Shown: positions 1 through 9,639, counted from the first letter of the stretch. The stretch is 64,000 nt of DNA from Paenibacillus sp. FSL H7-0331 (GCF_001956045.1 NZ_MRTH01000019.1:1-64000), one strand, 5' to 3'. A program made the numbers and translations. Notes: generated by a model not told the origin, from the sequence alone.

Positions 1-167
1 CGCTCATCTCCTTTTATATAGATTCGACAAAGACCATTTATTTCCATGCCAACAACAAAGGTTTATGAGTAATTGTTAGACAGTCTGACGTGCGGTTCAG
101 AGAACAGGAATTGAGATCAACAATAAACGCTTCTATTCTGGTAGACAAGCTTGATCGAGTCCTTTAG
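1..167. other. Left-edge intergenic region
   Basis: This stretch lies between the window edge and the stop of the S-layer gene, and no open frame is supported in it. Bases 1-15 read on the minus strand carry an AGGAG-like ribosome site pointing left, so a minus-strand gene may begin just outside the window. No terminator is obvious. Confidence 0.3.
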
Positions 168-1829
168 TTACTGGTTACTGCGAACAGTCACATCCGTGTA
201 GGCTCTATTCCCGTTAGGCAGGATAGCTACCAAAGTAAAACGGGTTACATTGCCGGTAACAAGCACATTTCCAGCCGTATCAACTGTGACTGTACCCACA
301 CTTCCATTGCTCGGATTTCCGACAATATCCTCCGGATTGAAAAATGTGTTAAGTGCAAAGTTATAGTTTTGAGCTTCACTCTGCTCGTACTCAATGCCAT
401 AATTGTCGGTAATCTTCAAATCCATTTTATCATAAGCGTTAAACAGACCATAATAGACTCCTCCGGTTACCGTTGCAGTATGGGTATAGGAGGATTTTCT
501 GGCTTCAATTTTTTGTCCTGCCACGGCATCAGTTTTGACCTGAACGGAAACGGCTGTTTGTTTATTTTCTCCGTTCTGGGTTGAGTAAATGATGTTTACC
601 GTAGCTGTACCCGCTTTGTTACCAAGAATATATCCTTTATGATCGGATGAAACGGCTGCCTTGACTATGGAAGGATCGGATGAAGTGATTGATTGAATAA
701 TGCCGGGTATTGCTATTTGTTCACCGGATGAATTGGTTGCATTCATCGTAATTTTTTTGGCAAATTTACTGGACACAGGGTTTTCTGCATCGGCTTTTGT
801 TGTATACCCGGACAAGCCTGTTGCTGCCTGCGTTATTCCGCTGTCAATAACATTACTCAAATCATATGAGCCTGTAATCTCGTAGTTCAACGTACCTGAT
901 GCTGTTGACGAACCGATTGCAAGTGTACTGGATACGGTCCGAATGGATGATAGGCCGTCACCACTTAACGTTATAATATAAGAGCCGGGGCTCAAAACGG
1001 TATTAGACAATTTTAGAGTTGCTGTTTTTTTATCAAGTGACCAGCTTACGGTCTTGGACAGCTCTGCACCTTCCTTGTTAATCGACCACAGTGCAAGGTC
1101 TGTATCGACTGGCTGATCCAGAGTAACGACAATCGATTGGTCGCCGGATGCTTTGGATGAGAGGATGGCTGGACCTTGTGACTGATTTTGACCCTGACCT
1201 TGACCCTGTGTAGGAGTCTTGGCCGCGTTGAATGCCTCAGAAGACCCATAGGCTCCGACAACCAGATCAGAACGTGTCGCTACTGCGCTGCCAACTTTAT
1301 CGGCAGGATGAATGCTTAATGAAGTGGCTTGTTTGACAGCATCCGTGTACCATGGAGATGATGACGTATTGACGGTCTTGCCCAGACCTTTGACAAGAAC
1401 AGTATCTAATTGTCCAATGGTTACATTCTCGCCTGGGGCAAAGGTGGTGTCTGTCATGCCATCAATGAGACCTGCTTTTTTAGCAGCTTCAATGTAGGGA
1501 ATAGCCCAACCATTGGCAGCGTCACTGGAACGAACATCAGCGAAGCTGGAGGTTTGGTTAGTCAAATCTATTTGCAGTTCGAAGATCAGTGAAGCGACTT
1601 TGGCAAATTGGGCTCTGGTCATATTTTGGGTGATACCAAAGCTGTCGCTGGATACGCCTTCGAATACTTGCTTGGCCAGAAGCGCGTCAATTTTGGATTT
1701 TAGTGCACTATCCACATTCGTCAGATCCTTGTAATCGGCTGTAGTTTTTAAAGTGTCAGCCATTGCTGTGGAAGCCATAATCGATAAGGCTAGAGTAGCA
1801 GCGGCGATCATAGAAATCTTTTTTTTCAT
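168..1829 (-). CDS. S-layer homology domain surface protein
   Basis: A secreted cell-envelope protein of 553 aa, probably held to secondary wall polymer by its SLH repeats. The start at 1829 is chosen because GGAGG lies 9-10 bases upstream; the ATG ten codons further up has no ribosome site. An N-terminal signal peptide (KKK, then a hydrophobic stretch ending ASTAMA) is followed by two recognisable SLH repeats at about residues 40-155. A Gln/Gly-rich linker (QGQGQGQNQ) leads into Ig-like regions at about 220-300 and 380-430. Three SLH copies are usual for strong anchoring, so two visible copies is slightly short. The gene stands alone. Its specific role, structural or enzymatic, is not evident and no catalytic domain was seen. 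Confidence 0.85.
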   Translation of the reverse strand: MKKKISMIAAATLALSIMASTAMADTLKTTADYKDLTNVDSALKSKIDALLAKQVFEGVSSDSFGITQNMTRAQFAKVASLIFELQIDLTNQTSSFADVRSSDAANGWAIPYIEAAKKAGLIDGMTDTTFAPGENVTIGQLDTVLVKGLGKTVNTSSSPWYTDAVKQATSLSIHPADKVGSAVATRSDLVVGAYGSSEAFNAAKTPTQGQGQGQNQSQGPAILSSKASGDQSIVVTLDQPVDTDLALWSINKEGAELSKTVSWSLDKKTATLKLSNTVLSPGSYIITLSGDGLSSIRTVSSTLAIGSSTASGTLNYEITGSYDLSNVIDSGITQAATGLSGYTTKADAENPVSSKFAKKITMNATNSSGEQIAIPGIIQSITSSDPSIVKAAVSSDHKGYILGNKAGTATVNIIYSTQNGENKQTAVSVQVKTDAVAGQKIEARKSSYTHTATVTGGVYYGLFNAYDKMDLKITDNYGIEYEQSEAQNYNFALNTFFNPEDIVGNPSNGSVGTVTVDTAGNVLVTGNVTRFTLVAILPNGNRAYTDVTVRSNQ

Positions 1830-1994
1830 TAGGGCCATACCTCCAAATTTGTTGTCCATTCAAGTATAACTATTTAGTTAGTATAATTATAGATTAGTCT
1901 TAGTATAGAATATACAGGGAATGGTTTCAAATTTACGGAATGTCGGTATGTCATTATGTATCAAACTGTAATCGTGGTTTCTTGACACAAGAAA

Positions 1995-2034
1995 TGAAGC
2001 AGAAGCCTCCAGAGAAGTTGCAAGGCGTGCTTCA
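1995..2034 (-). terminator. Possible terminator of the 65-aa gene
   Basis: An inverted repeat with TGAAGC/GCTTCA outer arms and an inner GCCT/AGGC lies just beyond the stop of the small minus-strand gene. On the minus strand it is followed by TTTCTTGTG, so the U-tract is weak. Confidence 0.35.
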
Positions 2035-2064
2035 CCATGTTAAGCTTCCATGAATTGTTGACGA

Positions 2065-2262
2065 TTAATCATTCGAAGCGATTTCATTTCTTTCTAGGGC
2101 AATTAAATGCAGTACAGATGAAGCGTTATAAATGGCCTCGAATATTCTTTTTTCAGAAAGTAAGTATTGTTCCTGCTCATATAAATATAAGGCTTCCGTT
2201 AAGTCTTTAAGGGCCAATTCCAAGCAGTTTGCAGTGATTTTTGTGTAATTAAAATGTTCCAT
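2065..2262 (-). CDS. Small conserved-looking helical protein, function unknown
   Basis: A 65-aa protein, mostly predicted helix, rich in Glu, Leu and Tyr, with no signal peptide or Cys motif. An AGGAG lies about 11 bases before the ATG, and codon composition and charge pattern look like a real cytoplasmic protein. It is isolated, with a candidate terminator downstream. I do not recognise the family. Confidence 0.55.
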   Translation of the reverse strand: MEHFNYTKITANCLELALKDLTEALYLYEQEQYLLSEKRIFEAIYNASSVLHLIALERNEIASND

Positions 2263-2464
2263 ATCCTACTCAGCTCCTTTTTTATATACTTTATGCGGCT
2301 GTACAAAGGTTGTACTAGACTGAACCACTATTTTTAGGGTAGGGATGAAGGGAAATCTGATCGTAATCAAACAATTGAAGGTTGCCTGGAGTGTTTCTTT
2401 ACTTTTTACATTAATGCTGTTATTTTACTTCCATGCAACATAAGAAAAGAACGGGGGTAAAAGG

Positions 2465-3112
2465 ATGTTTACTGAACAAGAAAAGGAAGCCTTGTACAAG
2501 TGCATTTATATGAGAAGGGATGTACGGACATTTTTACCGGATCCTGTTTCGGAAGAAACCATAATGAAATTGCTGGATGCCGCACATCATGGACCTTCAG
2601 TAGGGTTTATGCAACCATGGAATTTTATCCTAGTTTCTACTGATCAAGTCAAAGAGCGTTTGGCTTGGGCAGCAGATAAAGAGAGAAGGGCATTAGCAAT
2701 TCATTATGAAGAGACACGGCAAGACGAGTTTCTAAGTCTAAAGATCGAGGGGATCAAGCAGGCTCCTTATACGATTTGCGTGACTTGTGACCCAACTCGG
2801 GGTGGCTCTCATGTTCTAGGAAGAAATTCGATACCCGAGACAGATATTATGTCCGTTGCTTGTGCGATACAAAACATGTGGTTAGCGGCTTGTGCAGAAG
2901 GCTTGGCTATGGGCTGGGTAAGTTTCTATAAAAAAAATGATGTTCGAGATATCTTGAGAATACCACCTCATATTGACCCGGTAGCATTGCTGTCGGTAGG
3001 ATATACAGACCATTATCCAGAGAAACCGATTTTGGAGACAGCCAATTGGGAAAAACGGAGGGGCCTGAATGATCTGATATTTAGTGAGACTTGGGGAAAT
3101 TCAAAAAGCTGA
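2465..3112 (+). CDS. bluB: 5,6-dimethylbenzimidazole synthase BluB
   Basis: A nitroreductase-fold flavoenzyme of 215 aa. Known BluB uses O2 to break reduced FMN into 5,6-dimethylbenzimidazole, the lower ligand of cobalamin. Family features visible are the opening YMRRDVRTFLPDPV, AAHHGPSVGFMQPWNF at about residues 42-57, the central Met/Ala-rich helix with MGWVSF, and the ending PVALLSVGYTDHYPEKPxLE. Length matches the family. GGGGGTAAAAGG lies directly before the ATG. No other cobalamin genes lie nearby, and I could not make a convincing cobalamin riboswitch in the 200 bases upstream. A general nitroreductase is the alternative, but the RRDVR and GPSVGFMQPW signatures favour BluB. Confidence 0.85.
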   Translation: MFTEQEKEALYKCIYMRRDVRTFLPDPVSEETIMKLLDAAHHGPSVGFMQPWNFILVSTDQVKERLAWAADKERRALAIHYEETRQDEFLSLKIEGIKQAPYTICVTCDPTRGGSHVLGRNSIPETDIMSVACAIQNMWLAACAEGLAMGWVSFYKKNDVRDILRIPPHIDPVALLSVGYTDHYPEKPILETANWEKRRGLNDLIFSETWGNSKS

Positions 3113-3179
3113 CCGAAGTTGATTATGCTTGATATGGAAAATCAGCTGTATGAAGTTAAAAGGAGGAGTCTGTAATATT

Positions 3180-4574
3180 ATGATCCAACCCCAAGTCTCA
3201 ACGACAGCTGATTCCGAGCCGCAAATAGCTTGCATCATATCAGTCACCTATCCCGTACGGCACGGTAATGTGGTTCGCCCTCTTGTGGATAGCGCCCCTA
3301 CCTTCAGACGGATTTGCGAGGCAATTGAGACCGCAAGGCACAGTGTCTGGCTCACGATCACCTTCGCGGCGCCGGATTACCAGATGCCGGACGGACGTGG
3401 CACGCTGTTCGATGTGCTTGATCGGGCGGTCGCACGCGGGTTGGACGTTCGGATCATTTTTTGGCGCCCTAATCCGGAGAGCAGTGGGTATGGCCAAGCA
3501 TTTGCGGGATCGCCTGCTGACCGTGACATGCTTGATGAGCGTCATTCGCGCTTCCGCGCCCGTTGGGACCGTGCTCACGCCGCCTACTGCCAACACCAAA
3601 AAATTTGGCTGATAGATGCAGGCCAACCGTCCGAGACAGCATTTGTTGGTGGAATTAATCCAACTTTCAAAGCCTTCGAGCCCGGCCACGTGGGAGAAGG
3701 TCATCGTCACGATGTCTACGTCGAAGTGATGGGACCATCTGCGACCGATGTGCACCACAATTTCGTCCAAAGATGGAACGAGGCCAGCGAGAGAATGCTG
3801 GAAGACGGCGTGTGGGGTCACAACGGCGACGATGAACTGTCCTTTCCGATGCACGTTACGGATCCCCGAGGCGACAGCCTCGTACAGATCCAGCGCAATG
3901 TCCATGCGGGCCGTTACAACGATAGTCACCCGACTCCAGGAGGGCTTTCCTACGATATCGCCGCAGGGGAGCGAACTATCTTCGATCAGTACAATCAGGC
4001 AATCTACGCTGCACGCAGTTCGATCTATATTGAGAATCAGGCACTCCCGATTCCAGAGATAGCTGCCAGTCTTGAGGAAGCTCTTAAGCGTGGTGTAGAT
4101 GTTGTTGTCCTCGTTCCAGCCGAACCCGAGGAATATGTACGCGCAGCCCGCAGGAACCGGGACCACAAAGGTTTCTTTGCTCACATAGAAGCACTTGGTG
4201 ACTATGAAAATTTCACGCTTGTCGGAATTGCCGGGCCCAATGGTCAGGGTGGGCGCAGCAATATCTATGTACACGCCAAAATCATGCTGGTGGACGATGC
4301 ATGGGCGACAATTGGGTCCTGCAATCTTCACTCGAATTCGCTCTTTGGTCATACGGAGATGAACGCTGCCATATGGGATCCGAAAGTGGTGCGTGCGTTA
4401 CGCCATCAACTTCTGTCTGAACACATTGGCCAGGACACCTCCTTGTTGGACGACAGAGCTGCGCTTCAGCTCTATCGAAAAGTTGCTCAAGAAAACCAAC
4501 TCAAAGGAGAGTGCGGTGACTTCAACTGGGAGGGTCTTGCATTTCGTCTGGATCCGAAGACTTACGGCGAATAA
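3180..4574 (+). CDS. Phospholipase D-like protein with two HKD motifs
   Basis: A 464-aa member of the PLD superfamily, which performs phosphodiester hydrolysis or transphosphatidylation through a phosphohistidine intermediate. Both catalytic motifs are intact: HQKIWLID at about residue 139 and HAKIMLVD at about 370, the second followed by IGSCNLHSNS and an E-x-N element. No signal peptide or membrane segment is seen, so it is not a typical membrane cardiolipin synthase. The start at 3180 follows GGAGG with a longish gap of 13 bases; an ATG at 3150 lacks a ribosome site. The body of the gene is clearly richer in G+C and in GC-ending codons than its neighbours, which suggests recent acquisition from a high-GC donor. 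The physiological substrate is unknown. Confidence 0.8.
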   Translation: MIQPQVSTTADSEPQIACIISVTYPVRHGNVVRPLVDSAPTFRRICEAIETARHSVWLTITFAAPDYQMPDGRGTLFDVLDRAVARGLDVRIIFWRPNPESSGYGQAFAGSPADRDMLDERHSRFRARWDRAHAAYCQHQKIWLIDAGQPSETAFVGGINPTFKAFEPGHVGEGHRHDVYVEVMGPSATDVHHNFVQRWNEASERMLEDGVWGHNGDDELSFPMHVTDPRGDSLVQIQRNVHAGRYNDSHPTPGGLSYDIAAGERTIFDQYNQAIYAARSSIYIENQALPIPEIAASLEEALKRGVDVVVLVPAEPEEYVRAARRNRDHKGFFAHIEALGDYENFTLVGIAGPNGQGGRSNIYVHAKIMLVDDAWATIGSCNLHSNSLFGHTEMNAAIWDPKVVRALRHQLLSEHIGQDTSLLDDRAALQLYRKVAQENQLKGECGDFNWEGLAFRLDPKTYGE

Positions 4575-4625
4575 CAGTACATATTGCCTGGACTAATCAT
4601 TTTAATAAACTGAATATCTCAAACG

Positions 4626-4668
4626 AAAAAAGCTATCTTTTATGTACAAAAAGAATAGCTTTTTTTGT
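4626..4668 (+). terminator. Rho-independent terminator after the PLD gene
   Basis: AAAAAGCTAT and ATAGCTTTTTT form a stem around a loop of about 20 bases, followed by a T-run, about 50 bases after the stop codon. The symmetric A and T runs could let it work in both directions. Confidence 0.75.
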
Positions 4669-4783
4669 GCTGTAGTGAATACATAGTTTGTGACCAACAA
4701 TACTTCTTTACAAAAGTATTTATTAATTTTAAAGTAAAGGTAATAAATGTAATTTTCATATTGCCAAAGAATGGAGGAATAGA

Positions 4784-5905
4784 ATGCGGTCGAAAAAAAA
4801 GATCTCTTATTTGTTACTCATCCTATTTTTTGCATGTATCGGTGCCGCGCTTTTAGGTAAGGTGCTTTTTTTGAGTGATACTACAGCAACGCAGGAAATC
4901 ATTCCTATAACAGAACCCAAGCCTGTCACAACCGAAAATACGGCTCCACAAACAGCGAATAAAAATTTAATAGAGTTGATTAAAGCATATGGGGATATTC
5001 CTTTGATCGATGCTCATAATCATGATGCCAGCGATTATAAATATATCAGAATGAAAAATATGTGGGAAACGACCGCGGTCGATCGAATCGTTTTATTCGG
5101 TGACGTCTCTGAGCCCTCGGCAGTAAAAACGGATGAGATTGCATGGGAAGCCTACCGCGATCGCCCGGAAGTCATCATTCCCTTTTTCTCCGGAATCAAC
5201 TTGCTTGAATCTTCAGGGGTGGATGCCGCTCGCACGATGCTGGAAAAAGGATATTTCGGAATCGGGGAAATTGCAGCCGCGTCCACCAATTCACCGGTAT
5301 TGTCCAGGGTTGCTTGGAAAACGAAAGATTCGATGGACGGCTTCTTGCCACAAATTTATGAACTGTGTGCCCAGTACAAAGCCCCCGTCTTGCTTCATAT
5401 CGACCCTCCCAACGGATTTGTAATTGAGAAATTCAAAGACGCATTAGCGTCCTATCCGAACACGACTTTTATTTTCGCGCATGCAAATGCCTTTAATTCT
5501 CCGGGAAACATCCGTGAGCTTTTGAAAACATATCCTAATGTGTACGCTGATTTCTTCGCAGGGTTCACAGCGTTTAATCCAGAAAGCTCCAATAAGCTTA
5601 AAGATTTTATACCCATTATGAAAGAGTTCCCTGACCGCTTTGTGCTGAGTACAGACTCGGGGTTCGGTTTGAAAAGTGAGGAACAAGCGATCGAAGGCAT
5701 GTACCGTCTGATTGACGAGCTCGGAGACAAAAAGATTGCCACAATGATTGCCTATGATAATCTGTATGCTCTTATTCGCGATCAACCAGCCACAACTACA
5801 CAAATTGAAGCTATTCGTAAGCTGGATAATGGAAAATTTCAAACACTCAATCTGGAAAGGCTAACAAAGCTGGAGGCAGGGGAAATTCTTGTAGGTAAGA
5901 AATAA
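4784..5905 (+). CDS. Membrane-anchored amidohydrolase (amidohydrolase-2 type TIM barrel)
   Basis: A 373-aa protein with an N-terminal signal anchor (RSKKK then about 20 hydrophobic residues) and a Thr/Pro-rich linker to about residue 60, so the barrel should lie outside the membrane. Metal-site motifs of the family are visible: DAHNHD at about 77, LLHID at about 204, FAHAN at about 230 and the late LSTDSG at about 285. The ribosome site GGAGG lies 7 bases before the ATG. Members hydrolyse or decarboxylate varied substrates and nothing here fixes the substrate. It appears to be monocistronic. Confidence 0.75.
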   Translation: MRSKKKISYLLLILFFACIGAALLGKVLFLSDTTATQEIIPITEPKPVTTENTAPQTANKNLIELIKAYGDIPLIDAHNHDASDYKYIRMKNMWETTAVDRIVLFGDVSEPSAVKTDEIAWEAYRDRPEVIIPFFSGINLLESSGVDAARTMLEKGYFGIGEIAAASTNSPVLSRVAWKTKDSMDGFLPQIYELCAQYKAPVLLHIDPPNGFVIEKFKDALASYPNTTFIFAHANAFNSPGNIRELLKTYPNVYADFFAGFTAFNPESSNKLKDFIPIMKEFPDRFVLSTDSGFGLKSEEQAIEGMYRLIDELGDKKIATMIAYDNLYALIRDQPATTTQIEAIRKLDNGKFQTLNLERLTKLEAGEILVGKK

Positions 5906-6032
5906 GAACGAAAGTGAAACTGTGCACAGGTGGATATGGACGAGCGTTCGGTAACACGAATGGAGCGAATTGAAATATGCTGTAATGGCAAAGATATCTG
6001 ATATACACAGTGTACCTTTGAGGAGGTGTATG

Positions 6033-6248
6033 ATGAAGTTTGAGTTGGGACGTTGTTTGCTACAGGATCGCTTGAACGAATTAGATATGACATTAGAGGA
6101 ACTCTCGCGGCAGCTTCGTTACAAACCTGAACGCATTTTAGATTATATAGATAACCAAAGAGTGATGCCACTAAAAACGGCAATCTCCATAGCCAACTCA
6201 GTCGGATGCAATGTACAGGACTTATATGAGTTAAGGCCGATAGACTGA
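6033..6248 (+). CDS. Small XRE-type helix-turn-helix regulator
   Basis: A 71-aa DNA-binding protein consisting of little more than an XRE/Cro helix-turn-helix, including LDMTLEELSRQL, a YKPERIL recognition region and SVGCNVQDLYEL. AGGAGGTG ends 4 bases before the second of two adjacent ATGs, so 6033 is preferred to 6030. The reading frame extends upstream without a ribosome site. The target is unknown; single-domain Cro-like proteins often sit in autoregulatory circuits. Confidence 0.75.
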   Translation: MKFELGRCLLQDRLNELDMTLEELSRQLRYKPERILDYIDNQRVMPLKTAISIANSVGCNVQDLYELRPID

Positions 6249-6356
6249 TGAAGCTTAAAAATATCGGAGGTAAGAGGTTCTCACCGTACAGGGGGCCTTT
6301 TTTTCTGTTTCATTTAGGGATGGAAAGTCCGTTTGTGATGCTGATTCCCATCATCA

Positions 6357-6393
6357 TAAATTATTTTGCGTGTATTTCATATAATGCTACAAT
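6357..6393 (+). promoter_or_regulatory. Candidate promoter for selO
   Basis: A TATAAT at 6380-6385 and an overlapping pair TTGCGT/TACAAT with a 16-base spacer lie about 150 bases before selO. Nothing else was seen in the 283-base gap apart from a T-run near 6297 with a poor stem. Confidence 0.3.
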
Positions 6394-6531
6394 ATGGGTA
6401 GATTAGATGGGTTAAGTTTCTTCAAATTATCGCGGCTCAGGATTTAACGGACAGAATAACGTAAGGTCATTTTATATTTCGTGCAAAACAAAACTGAAAA
6501 TCTAAAAATATGGAAATTATAAGGAGATACA

Positions 6532-8013
6532 ATGACAGAACATAAAGCAATACCAGAAAAAGAAACTGGGTGGAATTTCGACAACAGCTACGCTCGTCTG
6601 CCGAATTCATTGCATACCAGAATCAACCCAACACCTGCACGCTCACCAAAGCTGATCATTCTTAATAATCCGTTGGCCACATCTATGGGGTTGAATGTCC
6701 AAGCGCTGCAAAGCAATGAAGGTGTAGCAGTGCTTGCTGGCAACCAGATCCCAGATGGAGCTTTGCCTCTTGCTCAAGCGTATGCAGGGCATCAGTTCGG
6801 GTATTTTAACATGTTAGGGGATGGCCGAGCTGTGCTGCTTGGCGAACAGATTACACCATCAGGTGAGCGGTTGGATATTCAGCTTAAGGGATCAGGCCGT
6901 ACACCATACTCCCGGGGAGGCGATGGTCGAGCGGCGCTTGGACCGATGCTGCGCGAATACATCATCAGCGAAGCCATGCATGCCCTTGGTATTGCTACCA
7001 CCCGCAGCCTTGCAGTGGTGACAACGGGCGAGACCATAAACCGCGAAATCGGTTTTCCTGGCGCAATTCTGACCCGCGTGGCTGCCAGTCATCTGCGAGT
7101 CGGAACCTTTCAATACGCTGCAAGATGGGGGAATGACGAGGATCTACGGGCTTTGGCTGATTATACCTTACAAAGGCATTTTCCAGAAGTTGACGCTGCT
7201 GAGAACCGTTATTTGAGCCTACTTCAGGAAGTGATCAAGCGTCAGGCTGTGCTGATTGCCAATTGGCAGCTTGTGGGCTTTATTCACGGGGTGATGAACA
7301 CCGACAACATGGCCATTAGCGGAGAAACCATTGATTATGGTCCTTGCGCCTTCATGGATGCCTATGATCCAGCCACTGTATTCAGTTCCATTGACAGTAA
7401 TAGCCGTTATGCCTATGGTAATCAGCCGCATATTGCTGCATGGAATCTTGCCAGATTAGCTGAATGCCTGTTGCCGCTGCTGCACGTAAACGAGGAACAG
7501 GCTGTCAAATTAGCCGAGGATGCGATTTCAAATTTTGGCGAGCTGTATCACCGTAATTGGCTGAAGGGAATGAGGGCCAAGCTCGGAATGTTTAACGAAG
7601 AGCCAGAGGATGCATCTCTGATTGAGGATCTATTGGTTATGATGCAGAAATACAATGCTGATTATACGAATACGTTCCGTGCATTAACCATGGATCATCA
7701 TGAGGACACGGTTTTGTTTGGCACAGAAGATTTTGCTCAATGGCATGAGCTGTGGCAGGCGAGACTCAGCAGGCAGCAGGAATCACAAGCTTCCTCGCAT
7801 CAGTTAATGAGAAACAGCAATCCTGCGATAATTCCACGCAACCATCGGGTCGAGGAAGCTTTGGAAGCTGCCGAGCAACAAGGAGACTACAGTGTGATGG
7901 AGCGACTTCTGGATGTGCTTTCCAGCCCTTACGCGCACTCTCCTGAACAGGCGGATTACTCTACACTGCCTGAGCCATCAAACCGACCTTACCGAACCTA
8001 TTGTGGTACCTGA
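6532..8013 (+). CDS. selO: Protein adenylyltransferase SelO (YdiU/UPF0061)
   Basis: A pseudokinase-fold enzyme that in characterised relatives transfers AMP from ATP to protein Ser/Thr/Tyr during redox stress. Family hallmarks are [12 protein letters not shown] at the start, [17 protein letters not shown] at about 85, [19 protein letters not shown], and the [15 protein letters not shown] active loop at about 260. Its 493 aa match bacterial members. AAGGAG lies 5-6 bases upstream. The C-terminus ends with an ordinary Cys (CGT); no selenocysteine context is implied. The DinB-family gene follows 74 bases later, possibly cotranscribed. Confidence 0.93.
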   Translation: MTEHKAIPEKETGWNFDNSYARLPNSLHTRINPTPARSPKLIILNNPLATSMGLNVQALQSNEGVAVLAGNQIPDGALPLAQAYAGHQFGYFNMLGDGRAVLLGEQITPSGERLDIQLKGSGRTPYSRGGDGRAALGPMLREYIISEAMHALGIATTRSLAVVTTGETINREIGFPGAILTRVAASHLRVGTFQYAARWGNDEDLRALADYTLQRHFPEVDAAENRYLSLLQEVIKRQAVLIANWQLVGFIHGVMNTDNMAISGETIDYGPCAFMDAYDPATVFSSIDSNSRYAYGNQPHIAAWNLARLAECLLPLLHVNEEQAVKLAEDAISNFGELYHRNWLKGMRAKLGMFNEEPEDASLIEDLLVMMQKYNADYTNTFRALTMDHHEDTVLFGTEDFAQWHELWQARLSRQQESQASSHQLMRNSNPAIIPRNHRVEEALEAAEQQGDYSVMERLLDVLSSPYAHSPEQADYSTLPEPSNRPYRTYCGT

Positions 8014-8087
8014 ATACGGACGATTTCCCTCTTCACCTTTGTTATGTGGTAAACTGTTGGTATTATGGTTAAAGATTGGGGGATCCT

Positions 8088-8564
8088 ATGGAACAAATAG
8101 TGTTCAATCAACTTGAATTTGTACGCCGTCTTACAATCGATGCTGTGGAGGGAATATCAGAAAAAGCTCTGGATTTCATTCCAGAAGGGTTTAATAACAA
8201 TGTGAGATGGAATCTGGGACATATTTACTTGGTTCAAGAGAGATTTGCCTTTCATTACGCTGGTGAACCTGTGCAATTGCCTGACAATTATGGTCGATTA
8301 TTTGCAAAAGGTACCAAACCAGCCGATTGGAACGAGGAGCCTCCAAAACTAGACATACTACTTGAAATACTTGCAGAGCAACCGAAACGGATTCAGGCGA
8401 CCTTGTCCAATCGCTTTGGCGAGCAAGTGAAAGAACCATTAACAACAGGCAGTGGTTTAACTTTAAGTACAATAGGTGAATTCTTAAACTATACACTTTA
8501 TCACGAGGGCATGCACTTTAATGCGATACGTGCACTAATACGATTCACAGATAAAAGCTTGTAA
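8088..8564 (+). CDS. DinB-family putative metal-dependent protein
   Basis: A 158-aa four-helix DinB/YfiT-type protein. The metal-binding His positions of the family are visible: NLGHIYLVQ at about residue 42 and HEGMHFNAI near the C-terminus. Relatives include bacillithiol or mycothiol transferases and damage-inducible proteins of unknown activity. The ATG at 8088 follows GGGGGATCCT; the upstream in-frame TTG is less likely. Confidence 0.8.
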   Translation: MEQIVFNQLEFVRRLTIDAVEGISEKALDFIPEGFNNNVRWNLGHIYLVQERFAFHYAGEPVQLPDNYGRLFAKGTKPADWNEEPPKLDILLEILAEQPKRIQATLSNRFGEQVKEPLTTGSGLTLSTIGEFLNYTLYHEGMHFNAIRALIRFTDKSL

Positions 8565-8627
8565 ATACAGATCGACAACGACTAACATGCGTATACTAAA
8601 CGAAACAGCTAATGCTTAAAGATCCTA

Positions 8628-8648
8628 AGACCCTGCTCCAGGGTCTAT
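8628..8648 (+). terminator. Terminator-like hairpin after the DinB gene
   Basis: AGACCCTG and CAGGGTCT form a perfect 8-bp stem with a 3-base loop about 60 bases after the stop. The following tract (ATTTGC) is weak, so termination is likely but not certain. Confidence 0.55.
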
Positions 8649-8763
8649 TTGCATTGTTCGTGAATTAAATTCCATGCTGGAATGATTTACCGTTTAGTTT
8701 TATTTAATAGGGGTAAATACATAAGGAGCTTATTACATAGAGAAATTTTGGGAGGGAACTATT

Positions 8764-9639
8764 TTGAGAAAATGGACATCAATGTTATTAACCGTTCCGC
8801 TGCTGCTGAGCATCACTGCGTGTGGGCAAAAAGGTGAAGTTGCTCCTGCAGGGGCCAGTCAGCCAGCGGCTGGCATGAATCAACCAACGGCAACAAGTAA
8901 GGTTGAAACAACTAAAGGGATGCCAACAGTCGAAGAACTGATCAAAAAAACATCGGAGGCCAGTCAAAAGCTGAAAAGCTATTCCATGGATACGAAGATG
9001 GATCAGAATATTTCCGTTACCGTGGACGGCAAGAAGCAAGATCAGAAAGTAAATATGACTATGAAAACAGATGTGATTCAAGAGCCGATTGCCATGTATC
9101 AGGAAATCAAAATGGCGATGCCAGGCAATGGTCAAACTCAAGACATTAAGCAATACATCACACAAGAGGGAATATACATGCAGTCGCAGGGAACCTGGAC
9201 TAAATTGCCTGACAACACCAAGGATCAATTAATGGCAACGATTAAAAATCAGGCAAGCCCGGATAAGCAGCTGGAGCAATTCAACTCTATAACCAAAGAT
9301 ACCAAGGTTACAGAGGATGGAGGCAATTATGTGATGAGCGCGACGATATCCGGCGATAACGTTAAAGAGCTGGCTAAGAAGCTGATGAACAGCTCAGGCA
9401 GCAATAATCCGCAAATGAATGCGATGATGGAGCAGATGAATATTAAGAGTATGAAGATGACGTATGCCATCAAAAAGGATGAGTATATCCCAATGAGTAT
9501 GAATGTCGAAATGACCATGGATATGGACCAACAAGGACAAAAAATTTCCATGGATATGAAAATGGACAATACCTTTTCCAATCATAATAAAGTAGCTGAG
9601 ATTAAAGTGCCTGCAGAAGCTTTGAAAAGTGCCAGTTAA
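8764..9639 (+). CDS. Met-rich lipoprotein, DUF6612-like
   Basis: A 291-aa lipoprotein with lipobox SITAC (lipidated Cys at about 20), then a Pro/Ala/Thr linker and a single globular region from about residue 55. The fold looks like the LolA/LppX-like family annotated DUF6612 in Bacillota, with KLKSYSMDTKM and alternating beta strands. The C-terminal third is very rich in Met (MNAMMEQMN, MSMNVEMTMDMD), giving many closely spaced thioethers. The start is TTG behind GGGAGG. Its function is unknown; envelope lipid or ligand carriage is inferred only from fold family. Confidence 0.75.
   Translation: MRKWTSMLLTVPLLLSITACGQKGEVAPAGASQPAAGMNQPTATSKVETTKGMPTVEELIKKTSEASQKLKSYSMDTKMDQNISVTVDGKKQDQKVNMTMKTDVIQEPIAMYQEIKMAMPGNGQTQDIKQYITQEGIYMQSQGTWTKLPDNTKDQLMATIKNQASPDKQLEQFNSITKDTKVTEDGGNYVMSATISGDNVKELAKKLMNSSGSNNPQMNAMMEQMNIKSMKMTYAIKKDEYIPMSMNVEMTMDMDQQGQKISMDMKMDNTFSNHNKVAEIKVPAEALKSAS

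Noticed and set aside
2263..2464. Possible cobalamin riboswitch before bluB
   Set aside because: GGGAA and GCCTGG fragments occur, but the conserved B12-box order and the paired elements could not be assembled.
3240..4352. A 370-codon open frame on the minus strand
   Set aside because: It lies entirely opposite the PLD gene, has no ribosome site or recognisable domain, and is explained by the high GC content of the plus-strand gene.
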